From the NCBI GenBank assembly GCA_947561395.2, contig OX387192.1:6918221-6982220 (forward strand): a stretch of DNA of 64,000 bases, read 5' to 3'. Below, one piece after another: positions 36,674 through 49,558 of this stretch. The translations under genes and the position numbers were made by a program. The stretch is from Buxus sempervirens. Its lineage: Eukaryota; Streptophyta; Magnoliopsida; Buxales; Buxaceae. The notes under the pieces were generated by a model. That model was not told the DNA's origin and made no database searches. It saw only the letters and a list, made by a program, of their open reading frames with translations. The first letter of the stretch is position 1. Each line of letters starts with the position of its first letter.

Positions 36674-36900
36674 AAAGTACTTGTTAGAACATGGCAAGGC
36701 GTCGACAGTTTTTGTGCCATCCTTTTATGCATGACAATGAATAAGAATAACTTTATTGTGTTAATTTTTATTTTTTTAAACTTCAGCATGTATCCCAATC
36801 CGTTCCAAAAATAAATGAATATTTGTGTGCAAGGGATAAAGAATTTATTAATATTTCTATGTTGGGTAGGAAGTGATGCTAAGATCTCATAGCTGCCAAG
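36674..36900 (+). other. 3' flank of the DCD gene
   Basis: Probable 3' UTR and flank. It is AT-rich and contains AATGAATAAG and AATAAATGAA near 36738 and 36812 as possible poly(A) signals. It ends where the inverted-repeat element begins. Confidence 0.4.
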
Positions 36901-37282
36901 AACATACTATTAGAGAGTGTATTTTTTGGGTATCTATATTATTAGAGAGTGTGTTATTACAAAGCTAGAAGAAAGATTTTTGGCATCACACCTTCTATTG
37001 TCCAGGTACAAAGATGGGGAAAAAGTGAAAAAAAAAAGGGCTCAATTTGATTTATCCACTAATTGGAAATTGAATTCAGGATTTTATTAACTTTCTTGCT
37101 AACCAAATTTTAGGCTATCAAATTCTGGAATATCAAACGTATCATACAAAAAGAGCCCTGTTACAGTATTGAGATTAACTGATCTTTTAACTCTCGCAAA
37201 GGTTAAAGTTAATTGGACTAATAATAACCGGATATACATATTTAAAAAATTAAAAAAAAGAGCTTATACAGTCCTCTATTGC

Positions 37283-38105
37283 ATTGTTACAAGTCCTGTA
37301 ATCTCTTGTTACAAGTCCTCTCAACCCCTGTTACAAGTCCTCACAAGCCTAGTTACAAGTCTTGTCAAGCCCTGTTACAAGTCCTCTCAACCCCAGTTAC
37401 AAGTCCTCACAAGCCCAATTACAAGTCCTCTCAAGCCCTGTTACAAGTCCTCTCAACCCCAGTTACAAGTCCTCACAAGCCCTGTTACAAGTCTTCACAA
37501 CCCGAGTTACAAGTCCTGTCAAGCCTTGTTACAAGTCCTCTCAACCCCAGTTACAAATCCTCTCAAGCCCAGTTACAAGTCCTCACAAGCCCTGTTACAA
37601 GTCCTCACAACCCCAGTTACAAGTCCTCTTAAGCCCTGTTACAAGTCCTCTCAACCCCAGTTACAAGTCCTCTCAACCCCAGTTACAAGTCCTCTCAAGC
37701 CCTGTTACAAGTCCTCTCAACCCCAGTTACAAGTCCTGTCAAGCCCAGTTACAAGTCCTCACAAGCCCTGTTACAAGTCCTCACAACCCCAGTTACAAGT
37801 CCTGTCAAACCCTTTTACAAGTCCTCTCAACCCCAGTTACAAGTCCTGTCAAGCCCTTTTACAAGTCCTCTCAACCCCAGTTACAAGTCCTGTCAAGCCC
37901 TTTTACAAGTCCTCTCAACCTCAGTTACAAGTCCTCACAAACCCTGTTACAAGTCCTCCGAAGCCCACAACCCCAGTTACAAGTCCTCTCAACCCCGGTT
38001 ACAAGTCCTCTCAAGCCCGGTTACAAGTCCTCACAACCCCAGTTACAAGTCCTCTCAACCCCTGTTACAAGTCCTCTTAACCCCTGTTACAAGTCCTCGC
38101 ATGTG
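37283..38105 (+). repeat. 22-bp minisatellite, left arm
   Basis: About 37 tandem copies of a 22-bp unit of the type CAAGTCCTCTCAACCCCAGT-TA, alternating with CAAGTCCTCACAAGCCCTGT-TA variants. Because 22 is not divisible by 3, each frame cycles every 66 bp, and long open frames arise in several frames at once; they are repeat artefacts. Confidence 0.95.
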
Positions 38106-38393
38106 TAAGGATTTTAGAAAAATTAAGTACGATGTTTTTTGAGCGAATTCCGCTCGCTCGAGCGTCAAGGGTTTAATAATACTACCTCAGAAAAGCCCAG
38201 GGTGGCGGTTTGGGTACGATTTACCCTCGCTCGAGCGTCAATGCTCAAGACTACAATCTGAGAAAACCCGAAAGTGGCGGTTTGGGGGCGTTTTGCGCTC
38301 GCTCGAGCGTGAAGGTTAGGTAATCAATACTCAGAAAAGCCGAGAGTGGCGGTTTTGGGCCGATTTGCGCTCGCTCGAGCGTCAAGGGGTTGA
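38106..38393. repeat. Central 72-bp tandem repeat of the inverted-repeat element
   Basis: Four copies of TCGCTCGAGCG start at 38154, 38227, 38299 and 38371 (spacing 73, 72, 72). Each sits in a unit that also contains GTGGCGGTTTGGG and CAGAAAAGCC-like words. CTCGCTCGAGCG contains the XhoI-type palindrome CTCGAG. This is the loop between the two arms. Confidence 0.9.
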
Positions 38394-39075
38394 GAGGACT
38401 TGTAACTGGGGTTGAGTGAACTTGTAACAGGGCTTGACAGGACTTGTAACAGGGCTTGACAGGACTTGTAACTGGGGTTGTAAGGACTTGTAATAGGGCT
38501 TGTGAGGACTTGTAACTGGGCTTGACAGGACTTGTAACTGGGGTTGTGAGGACTTGTAACCGGGCTTGAGAGGACTTGTAACTGGGGTTGAGAGAACTTG
38601 AAACAGGACTGAGAGGACTTGTAACTGGGGTTGTGGGCTTTCGAGGACTTGTAACAGGGTTTGTGAGGACTTGTAACTGGGGTTGAGAGGACTTGTAAAA
38701 GGGCTTGACAGGACCTGTAACTGGGGTTGAGAGGACTTGTAAAAGGGCTTGACAGGACTTGTAACTGGGGTTGTGAGGACTTGTAACAGTGCTTGTGAGG
38801 ACTTGTAACTGGGCTTGACAGGACTTGTAACTGGGGTTGAGAGGACTTGTAACAGGGCTTGAGAGGACTTGTAACTGGGGTTGAGAGGACTTGTAAAAGG
38901 GCTTGACAGGACTTGTAACTGGGGTTGTGAGGACTTGTAACTGGGCTTGTGGGGACTTGTAACTGGGCTTGAGAGGACTTGTAACAGGGCTTGATAGGAC
39001 TTGTAACTGGGGTTGTGAGGACTTGTAACAGGGCTTGAGAGGACTTGTAACAAGAAATGACAGGACTTGTAACAA
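38394..39075 (-). repeat. 22-bp minisatellite, right arm (inverted)
   Basis: About 31 copies of the complement unit AGGACTTGTAACTGGGGTTG-type, the mirror of the left-arm array. The order of variants does not match the left arm one to one, so unit gain and loss continued after the arms formed. Confidence 0.95.
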
Positions 39076-39132
39076 TGCAATAGAGGACTATATAAGCTCT
39101 CTCTTTTTTTAATTTTTTAAACTAGCATTTTG

Positions 39133-39151
39133 GCCCGTGCATTGCACGGGC
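39133..39151 (-). terminator. Helitron 3' terminal hairpin
   Basis: Eight-base perfect stem GCCCGTGC/GCACGGGC with a three-base loop, followed by CTAG after seven bases. This is the structure at which Helitron transposition ends. Related shorter hairpins (CGTGC-GTT-GCACG) occur once per tandem unit, for example at 39701-39713. Confidence 0.8.
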
Positions 39152-39554
39152 AAATAGGATCAAAAAAATTATTAAAAAAAATTATTTTATATATTGCCTT
39201 GAAGTTAATATATTAACAACATATAATAGAATTAGTTGCAAATTAAAAAATTTTAAAGCAAGAATTTGTAGACAAATAAAGAATGAAATTTTATAATGTA
39301 TGGTTATACTGAACAATACCTGCAAAGGGTTTATTTAAAAAAAAATCAAAACAAAACAAAAAAAGAGAACTTAAAATGGATGCACATACAAAAGATAAAC
39401 CATCGAGGTTACAAAATGTTTTCTATTCAAAACAAAATGCATAATCCAAATATCATCAAACAGTTTTAAATATTCATATTTAAAAAGAAGATTAAATGGA
39501 TAAAAGAAATGAGGGAAAAGAACGAAGAATACAAAAGCAAGAAGTAGAAAGTCT

Positions 39555-42500
39555 TCTAGAAAACACCAATAAAGGGAATAACCATCAGAGTTTCCTGAGG
39601 AATTGTCAAAAAGGCTTTTAATCAAAAGATATATAAAAAAGGCATCAATTGAAATTTCATCTATTCTAATTTGTAACTTTGTTTTTATAGTAATGTGGTT
39701 CGTGCGTTGCACGGGCAGTAGGTTTGAAAAAACCACAATCAGTTGCAAATTAAAAAAATTTAAAAGCAAGAATCTACAGACAAATAAAGAATGAGATTTT
39801 ATAATGTATGGCCGCAGCAGTTCACGTTCACGTGCTGATCCTCCGAGGTTTTGCGAGGGACAGCGATTTGGGTTTTCAAAGAATCAGGTTGAGCAACTAA
39901 AACTGGAGGGGTTGATGAGAGAGAAAAGATGAGAGTGGGAGGAAAGAAAGGGAGAAGGGGAGGGATCGATTTGATTTTAGGGTTTTCAATGGGAGAGAAG
40001 AGAAGGGGAGGGAAGGGGAGGGTGAACAGGACTGAGGGACTGTTAGAAAGAGAAAGCAGAGAGGGATGATTCAGGAGGGTTCTCGAACCCCCTCGACAGT
40101 AGAGAGACTATCTGATAAAGAGAGAAGGCGGAGAGGGACGATTCAGGAGGATTTTCAAACTCTAGAATAGCTTTTTCTTTTTTCTTTTTTTTATTATCAA
40201 ATGATTAAATCTAAATTACTTTAAATTTGAAAACTGGAAGGATTAAAGAATTGTTTTATTTATACCTGATTTGGAATTATTATGAAAATTAAATAACTAA
40301 ATCTAAATTACTTTAAAAGCCAAAGAACAAAAAGTCAAAAGTTGCCGCCGGTTTTTTTTATTATTATTAAATGATTAAATCTAAATTACTTTAAAAATGA
40401 AAACTGAAGGAGTAGAGAATTGTTTTTCTTTATACCTTATTTGGAATTATTATAAAAAGTAAATGAATAAATCTAGATTATTTTTAAAAACCGAACAAAA
40501 AATTCTAGAAAACACCAATAAAGGGAATAACCATCAGAGTTTCCTGAGGAATTGTCAAAAAGGCTCTTAATCAAAAGATATATAAAAAAGGCATCAATTG
40601 AAATTTCATCTATTCTAATTTGTAACTTTGTTTTTATAGTAATGTGGTTCGTGCGTTGCACGGGCAGTAGGTTTGAAAAAACCATAATCAGTTGCAAATT
40701 AAAAAAATTTAAAAGCAAGAATCTACAGACAAATAAAGAATGAGATTTTATAATGTATGGCCACAGCAGTTCACGTTCACGTGCTAATCCTCTAAGGTTT
40801 TGCGAGGGACAGCGATTTGGGTTTTCAAAGAATCAGGTTGAGCAACCAAAACTGGAGGGGTTGATGAGAGAGAAAAGATGAGAGTGGGAGGAAAGAAAGG
40901 GAGAAGGGGAGGGATCGATTTGATTTTAGGGTTTTCAATAGGAGAGAAGAGCAAATTAAAAAAATTTAAAAGCAAGAATCTACAGACAAATAAAGAATGA
41001 GATTTTATAATGTATGGCCACAGCAGTTCACGTTCACGTGCTGATCCTCCGAGGTTTTGCGAGGGACAGCGATTTGGGTTTTCAAAGAATCAGGTTGAGC
41101 AACTAAAACTGGAGGGGTTGATGAGAGAGAAAAGATGAGAGTGGGAGGAAAGAAAGGGAGAAGGGGAGGGATCGATTTGATTTTAGGGTTTTCAATGGGA
41201 GAGAAGAGAAAGGGAGGGAAGGGGAGGGTGAACAGGACTGAGGGACTGTTAGAAAGAGAAAGCAGAGAGGGATGATTCCGGAGGGTTCTCGAACCCCCTC
41301 GACAGTAGAGAGACTATCTGATAAAGAGAGAAGGCGGAGAGGGACGATTCAGGAGGATTTTCAAACTCTAGAATAGCTTTTTCTTTTTTCTTTTTTTTTT
41401 ATTATCAAATGATTAAATCTAAATTACTTTAAATTTGAAAACCGGAAGGATTAAAGAATTGTTTTATTTATACCTGATTTCGAATTATTATGAAAATTAA
41501 ATAACTAAATCTAAATTACTTTAAAAGCCAAAGAACAAAAAGTCAAAAGTTGCCGCCGGTTTTTTTTATTATTATTAAATGATTAAATCTAAATTACTTT
41601 AAAAATGAAAACTGAAGGAGTAGAGAATTGTTTTTCTTTATACCTTATTTGGAATTATTATAAAAAGTAAATGAATAAATCTAGATTATTTTTAAAAACC
41701 GAACAAAAAATTCTAGAAAACACCAATAAAGGGAATAACCATCAGAGTTTCCTGAGGAATTGTCAAAAAGGCTCTTAATCAAAAGATATATAAAAAAGGC
41801 ATCAATTGAAATTTCATCTATTCTAATTTGTAACTTTGTTTTTATAGTAATGTGGTTCGTGCGTTGCACGGGCAGTAGGTTTGAAAAAACCATAATCAGT
41901 TGCAAATTAAAAAAATTTAAAAGCAAGAATCTACAGACAAATAAAGAATGAGATTTTATAATGTATGGCCACAGCAGTTCACGTTCACGTGCTAATCCTC
42001 TAAGGTTTTGCGAGGGACAGCGATTTGGGTTTTCAAAGAATCAGGTTGAGCAACCAAAACTGGAGGGGTTGATGAGAGAGAAAAGATGAGAGTGGGAGGA
42101 AAGAAAGGGAGAAGGGGAGGGATCGATTTGATTTTAGGGTTTTCAATAGGAGAGAAGAGCAAATTAAAAAAATTTAAAAGCAAGAATCTACAGACAAATA
42201 AAGAATGAGATTTTATAATGTATGGCCACAGCAGTTCACGTTCACGTGCTGATCCTCCGAGGTTTTGCGAGGGACAGCGATTTGGGTTTTCAAAGAATCA
42301 GGTTGAGCAACTAAAACTGGAGGGGTTGATGAGAGAGAAAAGATGAGAGTGGGAGGAAATAAAGGGAGAAGGGGAGGGATCGATTTGATTTTAGGGTTTT
42401 CAATGGGAGAGAAGAGAAAGGGAGGGAAGGGGAGGGTGAACAGGACTGAGGGACTGTTAGAAAGAGAAAGCAGAGAGGGATGATTCCGGAGGGTTCTCGA

Positions 42501-45500
42501 ACCCCCTCGATAGTAGAGAGACTATCTGATAAATAGAGAAGGCGGAGAGGGACGATTCAGGAGGATTTTCAAACTCTAGAATAGCTTTTTCTTTTTTCTT
42601 TTTTTTATTATCAAATGATTAAATCTAAATTACTTTAAATTTGAAAACCGGAGGATTAAAGAATTGTTTTATTTATACCTGATTTGGAATTATTATGAAA
42701 ATTAAATAACTGAATCTAAATTACTTTAAAAGCCAAAGAACAAAAAGTCAAAAGTTGCGGCCGGTTTTTTTAATTATTATTAAATGATTAAATCTAAATT
42801 ACTTTAAAAATGAAAACTGAAGGAGTAGAGAATTGTTTTTCTTTATACCTTATTTGGAATTATTAGAAAAAGTAAATGACTAAATCTAGATTATTTTTAA
42901 AAACCGAACAAAAAATTCTAGAAAACACCAATAAAGGGAATAACCATCAGAGTTTCCTGAGGAATTGTCAAAAAGGCTCTTAATCAAAAGATATATAAAA
43001 AAGGCATCAATTGAAATTTCATCTATTCTAATTTGTAACTTTGTTTTTATAGTAATGTGGTTCGTGCGTTGCACGGGCAGTAGGTTTGAAAAAACCATAA
43101 TCAGTTGCAAATTAAAAAAATTTAAAAGCAAGAATCTACAGACAAATAAAGAATGAGATTTTATAATGTATGGCCACAGCAGTTCACGTTCACGTGCTAA
43201 TCCTCTAAGGTTTTGCGAGGGACAGCGATTTGGGTTTTCAAAGAATCAGGTTGAGCAACCAAAACTGGAGGGGTTGATGAGAGAGAAAAGATGAGAGTGG
43301 GAGGAAAGAAAGGGAGAAGGGGAGGGATCGATTTGATTTTAGGGTTTTCAATAGGAGAGAAGAGCAAATTAAAAAAATTTAAAAGCAAGAATCTACAGAC
43401 AAATAAAGAATGAGATTTTATAATGTATGGCCACAGCAGTTCACGTTCACGTGCTGATCCTCCGAGGTTTTGCGAGGGACAGCGATTTGGGTTTTCAAAG
43501 AATCAGGTTGAGCAACTAAAACTGGAGGGGTTGATGAGAGAGAAAAGATGAGAGTGGGAGGAAAGAAAGGGAGAAGGGGAGGGATCGATTTGATTTTAGG
43601 GTTTTCAATGGGAGAGAAGAGAAAGGGAGGGAAGGGGAGGGTGAACAGGACTGAGGGACTGTTAGAAAGAGAAAGCAGAGAGGGATGATTCCGGAGGGTT
43701 CTCGAACCCCCTCGATAGTAGAGAGACTATCTGATAAATAGAGAAGGCGGAGAGGGACGATTCAGGAGGATTTTCAAACTCTAGAATAGCTTTTTCTTTT
43801 TTCTTTTTTTTATTATCAAATGATTAAATCTAAATTACTTTAAATTTGAAAACCGGAGGATTAAAGAATTGTTTTATTTATACCTGATTTGGAATTATTA
43901 TGAAAATTAAATAACTGAATCTAAATTACTTTAAAAGCCAAAGAACAAAAAGTCAAAAGTTGCGGCCGGTTTTTTTAATTATTATTAAATGATTAAATCT
44001 AAATTACTTTAAAAATGAAAACTGAAGGAGTAGAGAATTGTTTTTCTTTATACCTTATTTGGAATTATTAGAAAAAGTAAATGACTAAATCTAGATTATT
44101 TTTAAAAACCGAACAAAAAATTCTAGAAAACACCAATAAAGGGAATAACCATCAGAGTTTCCTGAGGAATTGTCAAAAAGGCTCTTAATCAAAAGATATA
44201 TAAAAAAGGCATCAATTGAAATTTCATCTATTCTAATTTGTAACTTTGTTTTTATAGTAATGTGGTTCGTGCGTTGCACGGGCAGTAGGTTTGAAAAAAC
44301 CATAATCAGTTGCGAATTAAAAAAATTTAAAAGCAAGAATCTACAGACAAATAAAGAATGAGATTTTATAATGTATGGCCACAGCAGTTCACGTTCACGT
44401 GCTGATCCTCCGAGGTTTTGCGAGGGACAGCGATTTGGGTTTTCAAAGAATCAGGTTGAGCAACCAAAACTGGAGGGGTTGATGAGAGAGAAAAGATGAG
44501 AGTGGGAGGAAAGAAAGGGAGAAGGGGAGGGATCGATTTGATTTTAGGGTTTTCAATGGGAGAGAAGAGAAAGGGAGGGAAGGGGAGGGTGAACAGGACT
44601 GAGGGACTGTTAGAAAGAGAAAGCAGAGAGGGATGATTCCGGAGGGTTCTCGAACCCCCTCGACAGTAGAGAGACTATCTGATAAATAGAGAAGGCGGAG
44701 AGGGACGATTCAGGAGGATTTTCAAACTCTAGAATAGCTTTTTCTTTTTTCTTTTTCTTATTATCAAATGATTAAATGTAAATTACTTTAAATTTGAAAA
44801 CCGGAAGGATTAAAGAATTGTTTTATTTATACCTGATTTCGAATTATTATGAAAATTAAATAACTAAATCTAAATTACTTTAAAAGCCAAAGAACAAAAA
44901 GTCAAAAGTTGCCGCCGGTTTTTTTTATTATTATTAAATGATTAAATCCAAATTACTTTAAAAATGAAAACTGAAGGAGTAGAGAATTGTTTTTCTTTAT
45001 ACCTTATTTGGAATTATTATAAAAAGTAAATGACTAAATCTAGATTATTTTTAAAAACCGAACAAAAAATTCTAGAAAACACCAATAAAGGGAATAACCA
45101 TCAGAGTTTCCTGAGGAATTGTCAAAAAGGCTCTTAATCAAAAGATATATAAAAAAGGCATCAATTGAAATTTCATCTATTCTAATTTGTAACTTTGTTT
45201 TTATAGTAATGTGGTTCGTGCGTTGCACGGGCAGTAGGTTTGAAAAAACCATAATCAGTTGCGAATTAAAAAAATTTAAAAGCAAGAATCTACAGACAAA
45301 TAAAGAATGAGATTTTATAATGTATGGCCACAGCAGTTCACGTTCACGTGCTGATCCTCCGAGGTTTTGCGAGGGACAGCGATTTGGGTTTTCAAAGAAT
45401 CAGGTTGAGCAACTAAAACTGGAGGGGTTGATGAGAGAGAAAAGATGAGAGTGGGAGGAAAGAAAGGGAGAAGGGGAGGGATCGATTTGATTTTAGGGTT

Positions 45501-46820
45501 TTCAATGGGAGAGAAGAGAAAGGGAGGGAAGGGGAGGGTGAACAGGACTGAGGGACTGTTAGAAAGAGAAAGCAGAGAGGGATGATTCCGGAGGGTTCTC
45601 GAACCCCCTCGACAGTAGAGAGACTATCTGATAAATAGAGAAGGCGGAGAGGGACGATTCAGGAGGATTTTCAAACTCTAGAATAGCTTTTTCTTTTTTC
45701 TTTTTTTTTTATTATCAAATGATTAAATCTAAATTACTTTAAATTTGAAAACCGGAAGGATTAAAGAATTGTTTTATTTATACCTGATTTCGAATTATTA
45801 TGAAAATTAAATAACTAAATCTAAATTACTTTATAAGCCAAAGAACAAAAAGTCAAAAGTTGCCGCCGGTTTTTTTATTATTATTAAATGATTAAATCTA
45901 AATTACTTTAAAAATGAAAACTGAAGGAGTAGAGAATTTTTTTTCTTTATACCTTATTTGGAATTATTATAAAAAGTAAATGAATAAATCTAGATTATTT
46001 TTAAAAACCGAACAAAAAATTCTAGAAAACACCAATAAAGGGAATAACCATCAGAGTTTCCTGAGGAATTGTCAAAAAGGCTCTTAATCAAAAGATATAT
46101 AAAAAAGGCATCAATTGAAATTTCATCTATTCTAATTTGTAACTTTGTTTTTATAGTAATGTGGTTCGTGCGTTGCACGGGCAGTAGGTTTGAAAAAACC
46201 ATAATCAGTTGCAAATTAAAAAAATTTAAAAGCAAGAATCTACAGACAAATAAAGAATGAGATTTTATAATGTATGGCCACAGCAGTTCACGTTCACGTG
46301 CTAATCCTCTAAGGTTTTGCGAGGGACAGCGATTTGGGTTTTCAAAGAATCAGGTTGAGCAACCAAAACTGGAGGGGTTGATGAGAGAGAAAAGATGAGA
46401 GTGGGAGGAAAGAAAGGGAGAAGGGGAGGGATCGATTTGATTTTAGGGTTTTCAATGGGAGAGAAGAGCAAATTAAAAAAATTTAAAAGCAAGAATCTAC
46501 AGACAAATAAAGAATGAGATTTTATAATGTATGGTCACAGCAGTTCACGTTCACGTGCTGATCCTCCGAGGTTTTGCGAGGGACAACGATTTGGGTTTTC
46601 AAAGAATCAGGTTGAGCAACCAAAACTAGAGGGGTTGATGAGAGAGAAAAGATGAGAGTGGGAGGAAAGAAAGGGAGAAGGGGAGGAATCGATTTGATTT
46701 TAGGGTTTTCAATGGGAGAGAAGAGAAAGGGAGGGAAGGGGAGGGTGAACAGGACTGAGGGACTGTTAGAAAGAGAAAGCAGAGAGGGATGATTCAGGAG
46801 GGTTCTCAAACCCCCTCGAC
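39555..46820. repeat. Tandem array of 949/1,205-bp units inside the Helitron
   Basis: Units begin (TCTAGAAAACACC) at 39555, 40504, 41712, 42917, 44122, 45071 and 46021, giving lengths of 949, 1208, 1205, 1205, 949 and 950; the seventh is broken by the hAT. Long units differ from short ones by a 256-bp internal duplication (for example 40696-40951 and its neighbour), joined by the word GAGAAGAGCAAATTAAA. Units are nearly identical by eye. Each holds an imperfect copy of the Helitron end hairpin. On the minus strand each also holds a proline/serine-rich open stretch (SLSSTPPVLVAQPDSLKTQ), possibly an old captured exon that I cannot name. The recurring 63- and 81-codon frames are shadows of the repeat. 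Confidence 0.92.
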
Positions 46821-47050
46821 TAGGACTGTAAACGGAGCGAATACGGAGCGGATCCTGTTGAATCCGAATTCGAATCCGTTTAACTAATAGGATATCCATA
46901 TTCGTTTAAATATTCGACGGATGTTTGGAATACACTATCAAGTCCGAATCCGATAAGAAATTTTACATCCGTATTCGTATCCGATTGTATTCGAATTCGA
47001 TTAAATATTCGAATCGGTTAAGAGATCCGAAAATCCGATTAAATTTCGTC
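46821..47050. repeat. hAT subterminal repeats, left
   Basis: Dense clusters of AATCCGAATTCGAATCCG, ATCCGATT and related words, mirrored at 53830-54010. Such clusters are the usual recognition region of hAT transposases. Confidence 0.65.
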
Positions 47051-48175
47051 TAATTTAAACAATAAAATTAGTTTTTCCAATCAAACCATTGGGCTTTAAA
47101 CCATGTTAGTCTTTCTTTATTACACAAACAAATGATACAATAAACCAAAATAAATAAATAAAATTTACATTCAAAGATCACTCATATGCCCACTTCTGTT
47201 GCCTCCCGAGTTCAACTCCAAAGTTGAAATTACCTGTATTTCCAAAAGTTAATGTCATTAATTGACAGAAACTTAACAGTGCTCTCCTAATCAAATTGCA
47301 AAAAAAAATACATACATAAAAATCAGCAACCCAATGCTCAGCAGAACAGAACATGAATTTAGAACAACAATTAATTAAAGGAAAAGTGTCCTACAGATTA
47401 TAATAATATAAAAATTCATATCATATGATGTAGAAATTCTACATGTCAACAAGCACTTTTTCCACTAGGAGATTCACGGCGGGGCAAGAAAACCGGCAAC
47501 TTCGAAGAATATTTAAAAGCTTGCTACAGGCTACAGCAGATGACATGATAATACTCTTTACAATGCCCCAGACAGAGAAAAGCAAATTAAACCAAATGGA
47601 GAATAAGTAGAAATAAAATAATCACACTATATTAAGTTATAGTGTACCAAAATTCAATTGAGCCTTGCAGAAACTACTGGATGATAACCACTAGAAAGAT
47701 GAATTAATTTAATATTTAACTGACATACTTGCAAATCAAAATGCATACCTTTGAGAGAATGTCACGATCACGTAACTTTGAGGCAGATAAAGATAACTAC
47801 AGAACACATAACCAAGTAAAAACATTATTAAATCATAATAAACAAACTTAAACATGCAGAAACAAATGCATAGTAAATGGTATCGAGAATAATTAAAACA
47901 AAAGAGTAGGATAAAAGAAAAGAAAAAGGGACTATAAAAAATTGGATGCTGGAACCATATTATTTTGTGCGGATGGCAACACAATTACCTATTCAATACT
48001 ATAGTCCATATTAAGTTGATTCTAGCTAATGATATGTCCCACAGAGTCAGTTCCTTCAGGGCTGTAGTGATGAATAACTCTGCCCCCTCGTTTTGCAAAA
48101 AAAGATGACACTTTTACTTTTTATATTCCAATCCAAATACAGTATAAGACAGTGTTACTCTTTCCTACAGTTGCA
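47051..48175. other. hAT interior, left part, no identified gene
   Basis: AT-rich. A stretch near 47455-47515 and another near 48040-48100 have exon-like composition on the minus strand but could not be identified. The latter lies just downstream of the prohibitin piece and may be part of it. Confidence 0.4.
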
Positions 48176-48342
48176 TCAGCTTGTAACAATGGCTCGGTGT
48201 CCTCCATCGACATTGTAGAGACTGTTCAAAGCTGCATACAGACCAAGCCCACCAAGAAGTCCCGCTTTGACCAATGCAGAAGCTACACCACCCCCAGGCA
48301 TCTTGGGGGCTTTAACATTATTAAAGTTCATATTCCTGAAAC
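48176..48342 (-). pseudogene. Captured prohibitin N-terminal exon
   Basis: Begins after a CATTTCACAG acceptor at 48342. ATG is at 48331, reading MNFNNVKAPKMPGGG, then LLGGLGLYAALNSLYNVDGG and HRAIV. This is the N-terminus of a plant mitochondrial prohibitin of the PHB1/PHB2 class: a basic start, one membrane segment and the NVDGGHRAI motif. Similarity ends at about 48190, where a TGA stop (48176-48178) follows. The rest of the gene is absent. Prohibitins form ring complexes in the inner mitochondrial membrane; this piece could at most yield a 51-residue peptide. Confidence 0.85.
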
Positions 48343-48650
48343 CTGTGAAATGACAAATCAATGCCAATGTGGTAAACATAAACAGCCACCAAAGTTAAGA
48401 ATCAAATAAATAAAAGCTTATTAAAACCCCATTATAACTGTAGTTCTAAGGGACACCAACCAGGCAGCCTCAATTTGTCATGGAGAAAAGAGAAAAGCCT
48501 TCTCTTCCACTGACTTGTTGACTGTGGAAGCTGAAACTTCTGATTCATAACCAAAAAAATATAAAACTAAGTAAAACCCCATTATCATTCCTCCTAAGTT
48601 AATTGAAGTATGTTTATTTAGCTCAGTGTAAGTGCTTAATCAATGCTAAC

Positions 48651-48727
48651 CAGATCATCCTCATCATCAAATTCATCCGAAATATGTTTAGGAGGTGGCT
48701 TGGGCTTGACAGCTACCATCATAGAAT
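48651..48727 (-). pseudogene. Exon-like fragment of unidentified gene
   Basis: 77 bp between a TTTTCCAG acceptor and a GTTAGC donor. Open in one frame, it encodes MMVAVKPKPPPKHISDEFDD followed by EDDL. The splice sites and lack of stops suggest a real exon from a host gene. I do not recognise the protein. Confidence 0.4.
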
Positions 48728-49000
48728 CTGGAAAATGCAACAACATGACACAATTTCAAACTCTGTAACAGCAGCCAAAATACATTTTTAAAATTTTCTA
48801 AGCCAATGTAAGTAAGCTCCACACAACTTAGCTAGTTCTGCCATTGCCAAAGCAATTTCCTCCCACTTTTTAACTTCTGATACTACATAGTCAACCCAGA
48901 AAGTTCAAAAACAAAGAAAGAAAGAAGAATAAATCTATAAGAAGAGGAGGAGAAGAACAATATTGAGTGAAGTTCAAATTTGTTTTAAAGAGAGAATTAC

Positions 49001-49043
49001 CTGACCAAATGAAGCAGTAGCAACAGGTTCCTCAGAGAAATAC
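49001..49043 (-). pseudogene. Exon-like fragment, probably ABC1/ADCK-type kinase
   Basis: 43-bp exon between a TTTCTTTAG acceptor and a CAG|GTAATT donor, encoding YFSEEPVATASFGQ. The pattern P-x-A-x-A-S-x-G-Q is the alanine-rich nucleotide loop of ABC1 (UbiB/COQ8-like) kinases. The piece is short, so the identification is tentative. Confidence 0.45.
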
Positions 49044-49558
49044 CTAAAGAAAGTTTCCAAGGGAGAATCTAACACTCTAAAACAAAGTGAATAACGGAGA
49101 ATCTAACACACTAAAACAGTTAAATAACCACAGCATAAATAAAATAAAATTTTGGGATAAGAAGTTCAAACAGTTATACAATAAAAAGTTGGGATAATAG
49201 GAGGTTACTTCATGAGAACTTGAGAAGTCTAAAACATCTTAAACAAAGACTAAAAAAGACCAGACGATAACATTTAAAAAAAATTCCTTAATAACTAAAA
49301 CAAAGTTTTGATTCTTCTGTTACTTCATATATCCCGCAAGGAAGCAACACCATCTTGACTTCTCCTGCACATTCATATAAAATTTAAGAAACAGAAGCAA
49401 GCTAGAAAAAATGAACAAATAAAGCAAATGAACAAATATACTTATATACTTACTTTTCAAGATAAATGCAATTGAATTCTCTATTCATTGTCATCAGAGT
49501 CTAAGAAAAAAAAAAGCAAATGAACAAATAAAATTGAAAGGATTAAAAATGAATTATA

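Noticed and set aside
37283-38105. CRISPR-like array
   Set aside because: Units are directly adjacent with no unique spacers, and the context is a plant nuclear genome.
37169-38108. Open frames of 303, 248 and 117 codons rich in PVTSPLNPSYKSS-type repeats
   Set aside because: They are translations of the 22-bp minisatellite in different frames, all open because the unit lacks stops. No start context, and the mirror array gives the same on the other strand.
38251-39080. Open frames of 274 and 232 codons on the minus strand
   Set aside because: Same minisatellite artefact in the inverted arm.
39603-46492. Recurring 63- and 81-codon frames (MSKRLLIKRYIKKAS..., MLLNFFNLQLIMVF...)
   Set aside because: They repeat with the tandem unit on both strands, overlap the hairpin and AT-rich parts, and have no domain.
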